Positions 24,594 through 33,417 of a DNA stretch of 64,000 nucleotides are shown in pieces. The translations under genes and the position numbers were made by a program. Source of the stretch: Anaerosacchariphilus hominis (GTDB lineage: Bacteria > Bacillota > Clostridia > Lachnospirales > Lachnospiraceae); assembly GCF_014290175.1 (NCBI RefSeq), contig NZ_JACOOR010000001.1, positions 248,001 to 312,000 of the forward strand, in the 5' to 3' direction. The stretch's first letter is position 1. Each line of letters opens with the position of its first letter. The notes under the pieces are model-generated. The model was not told the origin of the DNA. It did not search any database and saw only the letters and a list, made by a program, of their open reading frames with translations.

Positions 24594-24648
24594 TGGATAA
24601 CAAGAATAATGGCACTTGCTATGACTGTTATCAATTTGTTATCAAAAG
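24594..24648. repeat. GTTATC-type motif cluster, guaA-proximal end
   Basis: GGATAACAAG, CTGTTATCAA and TTGTTATCAA lie within 55 bases. Mirrors the cluster at 16086-16142 at the other end of the element. Confidence 0.4.
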
Positions 24649-24703
24649 ACTAATCGAAATCGCTGAAACCCGCATAAACACTGGCTTTTTTAAGCAACTC
24701 GAT

Positions 24704-24715
24704 TTATTCAAACTC
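24704..24715. other. Attachment core at the guaA 3' end
   Basis: TTATTCAAACTC covers the guaA stop codon and last three codons. The same core lies at 6011 and, with one change, at 15974. The 3' end of guaA is a well-known integration target in Firmicutes. Confidence 0.65.
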
Positions 24716-26281
24716 GATCGTCCCGGGCGGCTTGCTGGTCAGATCATAGAATACTCTGTTCACTCCCCGCACTTCATTGATAATTCTGCTCATGACGCTC
24801 TGCAGCACTGCGAAGGGAATCTCCGCTGCTTCTGCGGTCATAAAATCAATGGTATTCACCGCTCTTAACGCTACGGCATAATCATAGGTTCTCTCGTCAC
24901 CCATAACGCCTACGGAACGCATATTGGTCAGAGCCGCGAAGTACTGATTCGGCAACCACTTCGGGTTCTCACCATGCTCCTTCTTGTAGGCCGCAGCCGC
25001 CTTATCTACCTCATCCCGGTAGATGAAGTCAGCGTCCTGGACGATACGTACCTTCTCGGCGTTGACCTCGCCGATGATACGGATACCCAGACCGGGACCC
25101 GGGAAGGGCTGACGGAATACCAGGCTCTCCGGAAGGCCAAGCTCCAGACCCGCTTTGCGGACCTCGTCCTTGAACAGGTCGCGCAAGGGCTCGATGATTT
25201 CCTTGAAATCAACGAAATCCGGAAGCCCGCCCACATTGTGGTGGGACTTGATGACGGCGGATTCTCCGCCGAGACCGCTCTCTACCACGTCCGGGTAGAT
25301 GGTTCCCTGGGCCAGGAAGTCCACAGCTCCGATCTTCTTCGCCTCTTCCTCGAAAATACGGATGAATTCCTCGCCGATAATCTTACGCTTTGCCTCCGGC
25401 TCGGTCACACCTGCCAGCTTGTTGTAGTAGCGCTCCTGGGCATTGACACGGATAAAGTTCAGATCAAACTGGCCGTTGGGGCCAAAAATCTGCTCTACCT
25501 CGTCTCCCTCATTTTTACGAAGAAGACCGTGATCCACGAACACGCAGGTCAGCTGCTTGCCGATGGCTCTGGACAGAAGTCCTGCTGCCACGGAGGAATC
25601 CACGCCGCCGGACAGAGCCAGCAGTACGCGGCCGTCGCCGACCTTCACGCGAATATCCTGAATCGTGTTCTCTACAAAGGCATCCATCTTCCAGTCGCCT
25701 GCACACTGGCAGACATTCTTTACAAAGTTGTTGATCATCTTTGTGCCTTCGGCGGTATGCAGTACCTCCGGGTGGAACTGGATGGCGTAGAGCTTCTCAG
25801 CTTCGTTTTCAGCGGCTGCCACCGGGCAGTCTGCGGTATGGGCTGTGATTTCGAAGCCGGGCGCCACCTTTGAGATATAGTCAAAATGGCTCATCCAGCA
25901 GATGGTCTTCGGGCTCACGCCCTCAAATACCTTAGATGCTGCCTTATCGATGAGTACCTCGGTCTTACCGTACTCTCTTACGTCCGCGCGCTCTACCTTG
26001 CCGCCGAGCACATGGCTCATGAGCTGAGCGCCGTAGCACAGACCCAGAACCGGAATACCAAGCTTGAACAGCTCGTCCGTGTAAGTCGGTGAATCCGGCT
26101 CGTAGCAGCTGTTCGGTCCTCCCGTCAGGATGATTCCCTTGGGATTCATGGATTTGATCTTCTCGATATCGGTCTTGTAAGAGTAAATTTCGCAGTATAC
26201 ATTACATTCTCTGACACGGCGCGCCACCAGCTGATTGTACTGGCCGCCGAAGTCGAGAACGATAACCATTTCTCTGTTCAA
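24704..26281 (-). CDS. guaA: GMP synthase (glutamine-hydrolysing)
   Basis: 525 residues. It converts XMP, glutamine and ATP to GMP. The class I amidotransferase domain has the nucleophile in [10 protein letters not shown] and the His-Glu pair in IQFHPEV. The ATP pyrophosphatase domain has the P-loop [10 protein letters not shown], and the C-terminal dimerisation domain ends in [11 protein letters not shown]. The start is TTG at 26281 with AGGAGG nine bases upstream, as the first ATG (26269) is too far from the site. Its 3' end serves as attachment site for the accessory elements and is preserved intact by the insertion. Confidence 0.97.
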   Translation of the reverse strand: MNREMVIVLDFGGQYNQLVARRVRECNVYCEIYSYKTDIEKIKSMNPKGIILTGGPNSCYEPDSPTYTDELFKLGIPVLGLCYGAQLMSHVLGGKVERADVREYGKTEVLIDKAASKVFEGVSPKTICWMSHFDYISKVAPGFEITAHTADCPVAAAENEAEKLYAIQFHPEVLHTAEGTKMINNFVKNVCQCAGDWKMDAFVENTIQDIRVKVGDGRVLLALSGGVDSSVAAGLLSRAIGKQLTCVFVDHGLLRKNEGDEVEQIFGPNGQFDLNFIRVNAQERYYNKLAGVTEPEAKRKIIGEEFIRIFEEEAKKIGAVDFLAQGTIYPDVVESGLGGESAVIKSHHNVGGLPDFVDFKEIIEPLRDLFKDEVRKAGLELGLPESLVFRQPFPGPGLGIRIIGEVNAEKVRIVQDADFIYRDEVDKAAAAYKKEHGENPKWLPNQYFAALTNMRSVGVMGDERTYDYAVALRAVNTIDFMTAEAAEIPFAVLQSVMSRIINEVRGVNRVFYDLTSKPPGTIEFE

Positions 26282-26426
26282 TCCGTATATCCTCCTGTTT
26301 TTATTATGACGTACGTTCAGTCGCGCCTTTGCAAAAAAACGTTACCGCTTTCGCGTAATTTCGCGCATATATGCGGAGCACTCCGCTGCTATACAGCTTA
26401 TTTTTGCTCATATCGTGGCGCTTAGT

Positions 26427-26487
26427 GCATACTGCTGTGCAGCCAGATTCTTACGCAAGCATAAAATCTGGCTGCACAGCAGTATGC
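26427..26487. promoter_or_regulatory. Long perfect hairpin in the guaA leader
   Basis: A 23-bp perfect inverted repeat (arms 26427-26449 and 26465-26487, 15-base loop) lies just downstream of the guaA promoter start. No T-run follows on the minus strand, so it is not an ordinary terminator. It may protect the 5' end, regulate guaA, or be an inserted palindromic element. Confidence 0.6.
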
Positions 26488-26505
26488 CTGAACTGTTTCT
26501 ATTAC

Positions 26506-26534
26506 ATTATAGGCGATCACCCCACCCTTGACAA
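26506..26534 (-). promoter_or_regulatory. guaA promoter
   Basis: TTGTCA (26529-26534), 17 bases, TATAAT (26506-26511) on the minus strand. It gives an untranslated leader of about 215 bases containing the large hairpin. Confidence 0.75.
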
Positions 26535-26604
26535 CCCCCGAAATTAGGTATACCTTTGTCCTTTTTTTCATATCCTAAGACAAACAGGAAAGGATGCTTG
26601 CCCT

Positions 26605-29193
26605 ATGAAATATTCTGCCAGCTCCGCTGCACCTGCGCGCGGACAAAATGTTCTGATAGAAGGCCGCCGGAAGACGCCTGTGGAGATCTTTCTGGAACAG
26701 CTGAACGATCCCCTGATCTTTATTCTGATGATGGCCGCGGCCGTTTCCCTGCTTCTGGGGGAAGTCTACGATGCAGCCATCATTGGCGTGGTCATTCTTC
26801 TGAACAGCACGGTGGGCATGATTCAGCAGGGAAAGGCCCAGCGGGCCCTGGACGCACTGAAGCAACTGACCAGTCCCACGGCTCTCATCCGGGAAAACGG
26901 GCACCTGCATGAGATCCCCGCCCGAGATCTGATTCCCGGGGATGTGGTCTGCCTGGACGCCGGGCGGCAGGTTCCCGCGGATCTCCGACTGATTTCCGTC
27001 AGCAGCCTGAAGGTGGAGGAATCAGCCCTGACCGGGGAATCCATGCCCGTGGAAAAGGATCTAAAAGACCACAATCAGGCCTTTATGTCCACCTCCGTCA
27101 CCTATGGTCGGGGCGAAGGGATCGTCACCGCCATCGGTATGGATACGGAAATCGGCCGGATCGCCGGTCTTATCAGTGAAGCTCCCAGCGAAACCACACC
27201 TCTCCAGCGGCGTCTGGCTGACCTGGGCCGCATCCTGGGGATCCTTTCCGTGATCCTCTGCGCCCTTCTTTTTGTTATCGCCGTTCTCCAGAAACGGGAT
27301 CTGATGGAAATGCTGATTACGGCCATTTCCCTGGCTGTGGCTGCCGTTCCCGAAGGGCTTCCCACAGTTGTGACCATGGTACTGGCCCTCAGTGTCTCCA
27401 GGATGGTAAAGGTCAATACCATCGTCAAGCGGCTCCCCAGTGTGGAGACTCTGGGCTGTGTCAGTGTGGTCTGCTCTGACAAGACCGGCACCCTGACCCA
27501 GAACCGCATGACCGTCACAGCCTGCTGGACCGACGGCCAGTTCCGGGAGGCCTCCCGACTGGATCCAGAACGCAGTCAGGTCTTTCTGGAGGGCTTTACC
27601 CTCTGCAATGACGCTGTCTCCGACGGGGACAGCCGTATTGGTGACCCCACGGAGCTGGCTCTCCTGGATCTGGCCCGTCGCTATGAGTTGACACGCCCCG
27701 GGCTGGAACAGACACGCCCCCGCATCGGCGAGCTGGCCTTTGATTCCGGCCGCAAAATGATGACCACTCTTCATAAAAAGAACGACGGCACTATTTCCTA
27801 TACCAAGGGTTCCCCGGATGTGATCCTGAAGCGCTGCAATACCATCTGGGAAATGGGTCAGATCCGTCCTCTCAGCCTATCCGGCAGACGACGCATTGAA
27901 GAGGCACTCTACACACTCTCTGCCCGGGCCCTCCGAGTGCTGGCTCTGGCCATGCGTACCGGGGATACCCGGCCCTCGGAACAGAATCTGACCTTTCTGG
28001 GGCTGGCCGGAATGATGGATCCCGTACGCCCGGAAGCTGCCAGAGCTGTAGAGTCCTTTCGCCAGGCAGGTGTCCGCACCCTAATGATCACCGGAGACCG
28101 CAGCGACACAGCCCTGGTCATTGCCCGGGAGCTTGGGATTGCCTCCCGTCCCTCAGACTGTATCAGCGGGCCCGGCATCGACGTCCTTTCCGATAAAGAG
28201 TTTTCTCATGCTGTCCGTCATTTGAAGGTCTTCGCCCAGGTGTCCCCCGAGCATAAGGTCCGCATCGTCCGCGCGCTGAAAGCCGCCGGGGAGATCGTGG
28301 CCATGACCGGAGACGGCGTCAATGACGCTCCCTCTCTGAAGGCAGCTGATGTGGGCGTAGCCATGGGCATCACCGGAACCGATGTGGCCAAGAATGCCGC
28401 CGATCTCATCCTGACCGACGACAACTTCGCAACCATCACCCGGGCTATTGCCGAAGGCCGCGGTATTTATGAAAATATTAAAAAGGCAGTCCTTTTTCTG
28501 CTCTCCTCCAATTTCGGAGAGATTCTGACCATGCTGACCGCCATTTTACTGAACTTTGGTTCTCCCCTGAAGCCCGCCCATATCCTGTGGATTAACCTGA
28601 TCACGGATTCTCTGCCCGCTCTGGCTCTGGGCGTGGATCCGGGCGACCCGGAACATTTTATGCACCGGCCGCCCCGTCCCCGAAATGAGAATCTTTTTGC
28701 CGGGGGCGGCCTGGCCTGTACCCTGCTCTACGGCTTTTTAATCGCTTTGATCAGTACCGCAGCCTTTCTGCAGCTTCCTGTTTCTCTGCTGTTGTCCCGG
28801 GAACTTCCGCTGACGCCGAGCCACCTGCGGCTTCTTCTGCAGTCGCCGGAGCTGCTGACCCGCTGTCAGACCTATGCTTTTACAGTTCTGGGTATCTCCC
28901 AGCTCTTCCACGCCATCGGCATGCGGGATGTGGAAACCAGTATTTTCCGAACACCTCCCTTTACCAATGGGCTCATGGTGACAGCCTTTTGTATCGGCAT
29001 CAGCCTGCAGGTACTGGTCACGGAAATTCCCTGCTTTGTGACCGCCTTTGGCACCTGCCGTCTTTCCATAGCAGAATGGGGACGGCTCATTCTGCTCTCT
29101 GCCACGCCCCTGCTGGCCCATGAGCTTCTGCTGTTCCGTCTACCCTTTAAAACAGCTTTATCACAGCCAGAAGCAGCAGAAGCGCACCGCTGA
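26605..29193 (+). CDS. Calcium-type P-type ATPase (P2)
   Basis: 862 residues. Actuator TGES (143-146), fourth-helix VPEGLP motif (248-253) that shapes the ion site, phosphorylation site SDKTGTLT (Asp292), TGD and the hinge GDGVNDAPSLKAADVG are all intact. It has the ten-helix plan of SERCA/PMCA-like bacterial Ca2+ pumps, which expel Ca2+ with ATP; Mn2+ or Na+ transport is possible. AAGGATG precedes the ATG. It is transcribed away from guaA, and its last 47 bases overlap the convergent YtaF/MntP-like gene. Confidence 0.9.
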   Translation: MKYSASSAAPARGQNVLIEGRRKTPVEIFLEQLNDPLIFILMMAAAVSLLLGEVYDAAIIGVVILLNSTVGMIQQGKAQRALDALKQLTSPTALIRENGHLHEIPARDLIPGDVVCLDAGRQVPADLRLISVSSLKVEESALTGESMPVEKDLKDHNQAFMSTSVTYGRGEGIVTAIGMDTEIGRIAGLISEAPSETTPLQRRLADLGRILGILSVILCALLFVIAVLQKRDLMEMLITAISLAVAAVPEGLPTVVTMVLALSVSRMVKVNTIVKRLPSVETLGCVSVVCSDKTGTLTQNRMTVTACWTDGQFREASRLDPERSQVFLEGFTLCNDAVSDGDSRIGDPTELALLDLARRYELTRPGLEQTRPRIGELAFDSGRKMMTTLHKKNDGTISYTKGSPDVILKRCNTIWEMGQIRPLSLSGRRRIEEALYTLSARALRVLALAMRTGDTRPSEQNLTFLGLAGMMDPVRPEAARAVESFRQAGVRTLMITGDRSDTALVIARELGIASRPSDCISGPGIDVLSDKEFSHAVRHLKVFAQVSPEHKVRIVRALKAAGEIVAMTGDGVNDAPSLKAADVGVAMGITGTDVAKNAADLILTDDNFATITRAIAEGRGIYENIKKAVLFLLSSNFGEILTMLTAILLNFGSPLKPAHILWINLITDSLPALALGVDPGDPEHFMHRPPRPRNENLFAGGGLACTLLYGFLIALISTAAFLQLPVSLLLSRELPLTPSHLRLLLQSPELLTRCQTYAFTVLGISQLFHAIGMRDVETSIFRTPPFTNGLMVTAFCIGISLQVLVTEIPCFVTAFGTCRLSIAEWGRLILLSATPLLAHELLLFRLPFKTALSQPEAAEAHR

Positions 29194-29719
29194 TCCAGCA
29201 CAGGTTCGTCTGAAAGCGACAGGACAGACTACGACCGCACCATTTTCCCAAAAGGAAGGCACCCATCCCGGCCGCCACGGAGCTCCCCAGGCCAAAGGCG
29301 CCCACCCGGAGAAAGCTTATTTTTCCGGAAAGAAAGCCTGATCCCACTCCGGCCGCCAGGCCATCGGCGGAAAGCATCGCCCCCAGGACGGCGGCCTCCG
29401 CCGGAGAAACCCGTCGATCCTGGTTTCTGTCCGCCCGCTCCGCTTCCCTGCGGCCGAAGGGAGCCGCCAGCTTCCAGAGCCCAAGAACAGTCAGAAACAG
29501 ACATCCTCCCACCCGGGCCAGATGTTCAGGCAGCAGCCTGCCTGCCGCTCCGCCCACAAACAGAGCCGCCACAAACAGAAGTCCCGACACCCCGGTCAGA
29601 ATCCAGACCGATACCCCGGGAACCTTCACTCCGCTTACTCCATATACAAAACCGGCGGCAAAGGTATCCACAGACAACGCCGTCACCAGTATCAGCATTT
29701 CCCATATCCATGCAGACAT
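29147..29719 (-). CDS. YtaF/MntP-like membrane protein
   Basis: 190 residues and about six membrane helices. Two internal repeats each carry the family signature, ALSVDTFAAG (about residues 14-23) and AMLSADGLAAG (about 113-123), with conserved aspartates inside the membrane. MntP exports Mn2+, while YtaF is a sporulation-associated relative in Firmicutes, and the length and charged central loop fit YtaF best. The 3' end overlaps the P-type ATPase by 47 bases on the opposite strand, an unusually long convergent overlap for this compact genome. Confidence 0.8.
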   Translation of the reverse strand: MSAWIWEMLILVTALSVDTFAAGFVYGVSGVKVPGVSVWILTGVSGLLFVAALFVGGAAGRLLPEHLARVGGCLFLTVLGLWKLAAPFGRREAERADRNQDRRVSPAEAAVLGAMLSADGLAAGVGSGFLSGKISFLRVGAFGLGSSVAAGMGAFLLGKWCGRSLSCRFQTNLCWISGALLLLLAVIKLF

Positions 29720-29784
29720 AATATCACCGGAATTATTACAGTTTCTTTATAGTATTCAAACCTCCCCGGAAAGGAAGCTGCCCT

Positions 29785-31224
29785 ATGAAAAACCGCACTT
29801 CATCCCGGACGCGCAGCCGGGAATATCTTATTACGGATCGCCCCATCTCCGCCATCTGCGCCTTTTCCCTGCCCATTATGCTTGGAAATCTGTTTCAGCA
29901 GTTCTATACCATCGCAGATTCCGTCATCCTGGGGCGTTTTGTCAGTGAAAATGCCCTGGCTGCAGTGGGCGCTTCCGGAGCTCTGACCCATGTATTTATC
30001 TGTATCGCCATCGGCGGCGGTACAGGCTCAGCGGTTCTGGTGGGCCGCTGGTTCGGCGCCCGGGAATACGGACGCATGCGCCTGACGGTCTCCACAATTC
30101 TGCTTTCCTTTCTGAATCTCAGTCTGTTTCTGTCTGTAGTGGGCTTTTTCCTGCATCGGAGCCTCCTGGAGCTGCTTCGGACGCCTCCTGAGCTGCTTCC
30201 CATGGCGGCCTCTTACCTGCAGATTTATTTTCTGGGACTGCCCTTTCTCTTTCTTTATAATGTGCTCTCCGCTCTGTTCCATGCCCTGGGCCGCTCCCGG
30301 ATTCCGCTGTACCTGCTGCTCTTTTCTTCTCTTCTGAATATTACCCTGGATCTGACGCTGGTCTGCGGTTTTCACCTGGGCGTCGCCGGAGCTGCCTGGG
30401 CAACCCTGTTTTCCCAGGGATTCTCTGTCCTGCTGTCCTTTCTTCTCTTTCTGCAGGTGCTCCGCTCCTGCACCCGGGACGTCGTCGGTCCCCTTCCTCT
30501 GTTCAGTCCCGGAGAATTTCAGGAAATCTGCAAAGTGGCTCTGCCCTCTATCTTTCAACAGTCCACCGTCTCCATCGGGACTCTTTTGACCCAGTCCGTT
30601 ATCAATCCTTTCGGAGCCCAGGTATTGGCCGGATACTCTGCTGCTTCCCGGGTGGAGAGTCTCTGCATCGTCCCTCTGTCCGCCCTGGGAACAGCCATGT
30701 CTTCCTACACAGCCCAGAATCTGGGCGCTGCCCTGTCTGCTCCCGGCTCTGTCTCCCGTTCCGGTCAGCCGGAACCAGACCCGGATTCCCTGGATCGCGC
30801 GAAAAAAAGAGTACGGCAAGGCTATCACGCGTCTCTGCGCCTGACAGCCGGCATCGCCGTACTCCTCTGTCTCTTTCTGGAATTTTTTGCGCCCTTCCTG
30901 ATCCGCTGTTTTCTCGGATCCGAAGGAACCTCCGCCGCTCTTTCCACCGGCGTGGGATATCTGCGGTTCCTGGGCTTTTTCTTTGCCCTGCTGGGCCTGA
31001 AGCTCTGCACCGACGGGATTCTCCGGGGTGCTGCTGATATGGGGTCTTTCACCCTGGCAAACCTGGTCAATCTCACCTTCCGGGTGGCCTTCGCCGCCCT
31101 GACGGCTCCGCGCCTCGGTCCCGCCTATGTCTGGTATGCCATTCCGCTGGGCTGGCTCCTGAACTTTCTTATCTCCTGGCGGGCATACCGTCTGGGAAAA
31201 TGGACTCCCAGCTCCGCTCCTTAG
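29785..31224 (+). CDS. MATE-family efflux transporter
   Basis: 479 residues with about twelve membrane helices in two homologous halves, as in MATE exporters that use a Na+ or H+ gradient to expel drugs or metabolites. The N-terminal SLPIMLGNLFQQFYTIADS and GRFVSENALAAVG are family hallmarks, and the second half repeats the pattern with ALPSIFQQSTVSIGT. A polar insertion (about residues 310-335) lies between the halves. GGAAAGGAAG precedes the ATG. It overlaps a convergent small membrane gene by four bases. Substrate unknown. Confidence 0.9.
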   Translation: MKNRTSSRTRSREYLITDRPISAICAFSLPIMLGNLFQQFYTIADSVILGRFVSENALAAVGASGALTHVFICIAIGGGTGSAVLVGRWFGAREYGRMRLTVSTILLSFLNLSLFLSVVGFFLHRSLLELLRTPPELLPMAASYLQIYFLGLPFLFLYNVLSALFHALGRSRIPLYLLLFSSLLNITLDLTLVCGFHLGVAGAAWATLFSQGFSVLLSFLLFLQVLRSCTRDVVGPLPLFSPGEFQEICKVALPSIFQQSTVSIGTLLTQSVINPFGAQVLAGYSAASRVESLCIVPLSALGTAMSSYTAQNLGAALSAPGSVSRSGQPEPDPDSLDRAKKRVRQGYHASLRLTAGIAVLLCLFLEFFAPFLIRCFLGSEGTSAALSTGVGYLRFLGFFFALLGLKLCTDGILRGAADMGSFTLANLVNLTFRVAFAALTAPRLGPAYVWYAIPLGWLLNFLISWRAYRLGKWTPSSAP

Positions 31225-31565
31225 TAGTAAGCCGCCCCTGATATGGCGCTTGCAAAGGCTGCTCCAAAAATCGCAATAATAATGATATACAGAACCAGAA
31301 TCACTGCCGCGAAAATCAGAGACGCCTTGAAATAATTGGACTTACTCTTTTTCTCCTTACTGCTGAAGGCCCATACAAACATCATCACAAGATTCACACA
31401 GGGAATCATAAGAATCAGCATGGTAATCAGCCACTCTCCCATGCTTACCGGTTCCTCCAGATCCGTCTGGGGCTGCTGATACTGATACTGAAGCTGCTCC
31501 TGAACAGGCTGCTGATAGGAATCTCCCATTCCGTTCTGATCGTTTCCGTTGTACATTTCATCCAT
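31221..31565 (-). CDS. Small Gln/Tyr-rich membrane protein
   Basis: 114 residues. A polar N-terminal half rich in Gln, Tyr and Pro (QQPVQEQLQYQYQQPQ) is followed by two membrane helices (MGEWLITMLILMIPCVNLVMMFVWAF, shown here as about residues 46-66, and about 82-103). The layout matches small membrane proteins with an intrinsically disordered tail found in many Clostridia, function unknown. The frame is open to 31652, but ATG 31565 follows GAGGAGG. Separated from the next leftward gene by about 100 bases. Confidence 0.65.
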   Translation of the reverse strand: MDEMYNGNDQNGMGDSYQQPVQEQLQYQYQQPQTDLEEPVSMGEWLITMLILMIPCVNLVMMFVWAFSSKEKKSKSNYFKASLIFAAVILVLYIIIIAIFGAAFASAISGAAYY

Positions 31566-31668
31566 ACGATGCTCCTCCTCATGGTTAATAAAATTATAAT
31601 GAGCTACTATAAAACCCGCTTTTAGTTTATCATCATCTGTATTCCCGCGCAACGCTCTTCAGAAAATA

Positions 31669-32118
31669 TTAAACTTTTGTCAGAAGCCTGTACAGCGTCC
31701 GTCCCGGATCCATCAGCTCCACCGGAATTCCGGTGAACAGCCGCAGGCCATAAAGCGCCATACCCCACAGCAGCAGCAGAACAAAATAGACTATCCACAG
31801 CTTTGCCGCTCCGGCGCTTCTTTTTTCCACATGAATCAGATACCGATCCACACAGAAGCCCGCGCCGCCCAGAATCCACCCGTACACCGGCGGCTGCAGC
31901 CGCCAGGCTTCCCCGAACTGTCCCGACAGCACCAGCATCAGAGCGCGGGTCATCCCGCAGCCCGGACAGGGAAAGTTAAAAAGAATCTGCGTAGGACAGA
32001 ACCGGTTAAACAGAAGATGAGTCACGATCCAGTAGACTGCCACGCCTGCCATGGCCGGTAAAAGACTTCGAATATCCTTTATCAATAATAGGATTCCACC
32101 TCGGATGCGCTGATACAT
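31669..32118 (-). CDS. DUF2752-family membrane protein
   Basis: 149 residues with three to four membrane helices and the DUF2752 signature CPGCGMTRA (about residues 50-58), whose two cysteines suggest a redox or metal role that has not been established. The ATG at 32118 has GGGAGG upstream, and the longer frame to 32220 would run into the fba terminator. DUF2752 genes often lie next to small membrane proteins like the one just downstream here, which may be a partner. Confidence 0.78.
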   Translation of the reverse strand: MYQRIRGGILLLIKDIRSLLPAMAGVAVYWIVTHLLFNRFCPTQILFNFPCPGCGMTRALMLVLSGQFGEAWRLQPPVYGWILGGAGFCVDRYLIHVEKRSAGAAKLWIVYFVLLLLWGMALYGLRLFTGIPVELMDPGRTLYRLLTKV

Positions 32119-32189
32119 CTTTTCCTCCCTGTCCGGCCGCAGTGTAGTCTGTTTTCTTCCACTGAGCGGCGGATTTTCCCTGATATAAA

Positions 32190-32217
32190 GAAAACCGCAG
32201 ATTCCTCTGCGGTTTTC
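32190..32217 (-). terminator. fba terminator
   Basis: Stem GAAAACCGCAGA / TCTGCGGTTTTC with a four-base loop, followed on the minus strand by TTTCTTTAT. It sits 28 bases after the fba stop. Confidence 0.85.
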
Positions 32218-32244
32218 CAAAATATACGGTTTCGTCGATAAGAC

Positions 32245-33183
32245 TTAAGCCTTTCCTGCACTTCCCAGTACGTCCTGGATCTTGTGAGCTACAACATCCT
32301 TTACGTTCTGACGAGCTACGGTCAGATACTGTCTCGGATCGAAGTAGTCCGGATGCTCGGACATTACCTGACGGATACCTGCTGTCAGGCCCAGACGAAG
32401 GTCAGAGTCGATGTTGATCTTGCAAACTGCAGATCTTGCAGCCTCACGCAGCTGATCTTCCGGAACACCGATAGCGTCCTTCAGAGCTCCGCCATGCTCG
32501 TTGATGATCTTTACATACTCCTGCGGTACGCTGGAAGCGCCATGAAGAACGATCGGGAATCCCGGGATCTTCTTCTCGATCTCATGCAGGATGTCGAAAC
32601 GAAGCTGCGGCTTTGTGCCCGGCTTGAACTTGAATGCACCGTGGCTTGTACCGATAGCGATTGCCAGAGAGTCAACACCAGTCTTGTCAACGAACTCCTC
32701 AACCTCTTCCGGCTGTGTATAAGAAGAATCCTCAGCGGAAACCTTTACATCATCCTCGATACCAGCCAGCTTACCAAGCTCTGCCTCTACTACTACGCCG
32801 TGAGCATGTGCATACTCAACAACCTTCTTTGTGATCTCGATGTTCTCCTGGAACGGATACTTGGAAGCATCGATCATAACGGAAGTAAATCCGCCGTCTA
32901 CGCAGGACTTGCAGATATCGAAGTCTGCGCCGTGATCCAGATGAAGAGCGATGGGAATATCCGGATTCTCGATCACTGCTGCCTCAACAAGCTTTCTCAG
33001 ATAAGTAGCGTTTGCATACTTTCTTGCGCCTGCGGAAACCTGCAGAATAACCGGGGACTTCAGCTCTCCAGCTGCTTCAGTAATAGCCTGAACGATCTCC
33101 ATGTTGTTTACGTTGAAAGCACCGATAGCGTAACCGCCCTCATAGGCTTTCTTAAACATCTCTGTTGTTGTAACTAATGCCAT
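32245..33183 (-). CDS. fba: Class II fructose-1,6-bisphosphate aldolase
   Basis: 312 residues. A zinc-dependent aldolase of glycolysis and gluconeogenesis. Zinc and catalytic positions can be seen: HLDHGADF (His and Asp), EAELGKL (Glu), GTSHGAFK and LHGASSVP (His), with the phosphate-binding FGSDSDLRL-like region as INIDSDLRL. The class II fold also makes tagatose-1,6-bisphosphate aldolases, and the neighbouring aga cluster lacks its own catalytic subunit, so a double role is possible but unproven. SD GAGGAG; own promoter and terminator. Confidence 0.93.
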   Translation of the reverse strand: MALVTTTEMFKKAYEGGYAIGAFNVNNMEIVQAITEAAGELKSPVILQVSAGARKYANATYLRKLVEAAVIENPDIPIALHLDHGADFDICKSCVDGGFTSVMIDASKYPFQENIEITKKVVEYAHAHGVVVEAELGKLAGIEDDVKVSAEDSSYTQPEEVEEFVDKTGVDSLAIAIGTSHGAFKFKPGTKPQLRFDILHEIEKKIPGFPIVLHGASSVPQEYVKIINEHGGALKDAIGVPEDQLREAARSAVCKINIDSDLRLGLTAGIRQVMSEHPDYFDPRQYLTVARQNVKDVVAHKIQDVLGSAGKA

Positions 33184-33225
33184 GATTATCTCCTCACTTT
33201 ACATGATATTTTTAGGATCGAGCTT

Positions 33226-33254
33226 AGTATACTACAAAATTGTATTTTCATCAA
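33226..33254 (-). promoter_or_regulatory. fba promoter
   Basis: TTGATG (33249-33254), 17 bases, TATACT (33226-33231) on the minus strand. Confidence 0.7.
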
Positions 33255-33417
33255 TGCAAAAATTGAAAAAAAAGTGTAAATACAGGGTTTTTCTTCATAT
33301 ACTGACATTTACGGCATTTTTCCTCTTCCTTCTGGACTTCTCGCCGGATCTGTGCTACCGTTATAGAGAAAGACACATCATTTTTACTATATTTTAAAGA
33401 AGAAAAAGGGAGAGTCT

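Larger units (their letters stand above)
15974..24715. mobile_element. Integrative and mobilisable element at the guaA 3' end, with MLS-type resistance cargo
   Basis: About 8.7 kb between att-like cores. Gene order from the guaA side: XRE regulator, excisionase-like, tyrosine integrase, MobC-like, RepA-like ATPase, MobV relaxase, TnpV, then ABC-F and a lincosamide nucleotidyltransferase-like gene. No type IV secretion genes are present, so it would need a helper for transfer. GTTATC-type motif clusters lie just inside both ends. Confidence 0.7.

Noticed and set aside
26427..26487. Intrinsic terminator between guaA and the P-type ATPase
   Set aside because: The hairpin is downstream of the guaA promoter on the transcribed leader and has no T-run on that strand, so a simple terminator is unlikely.
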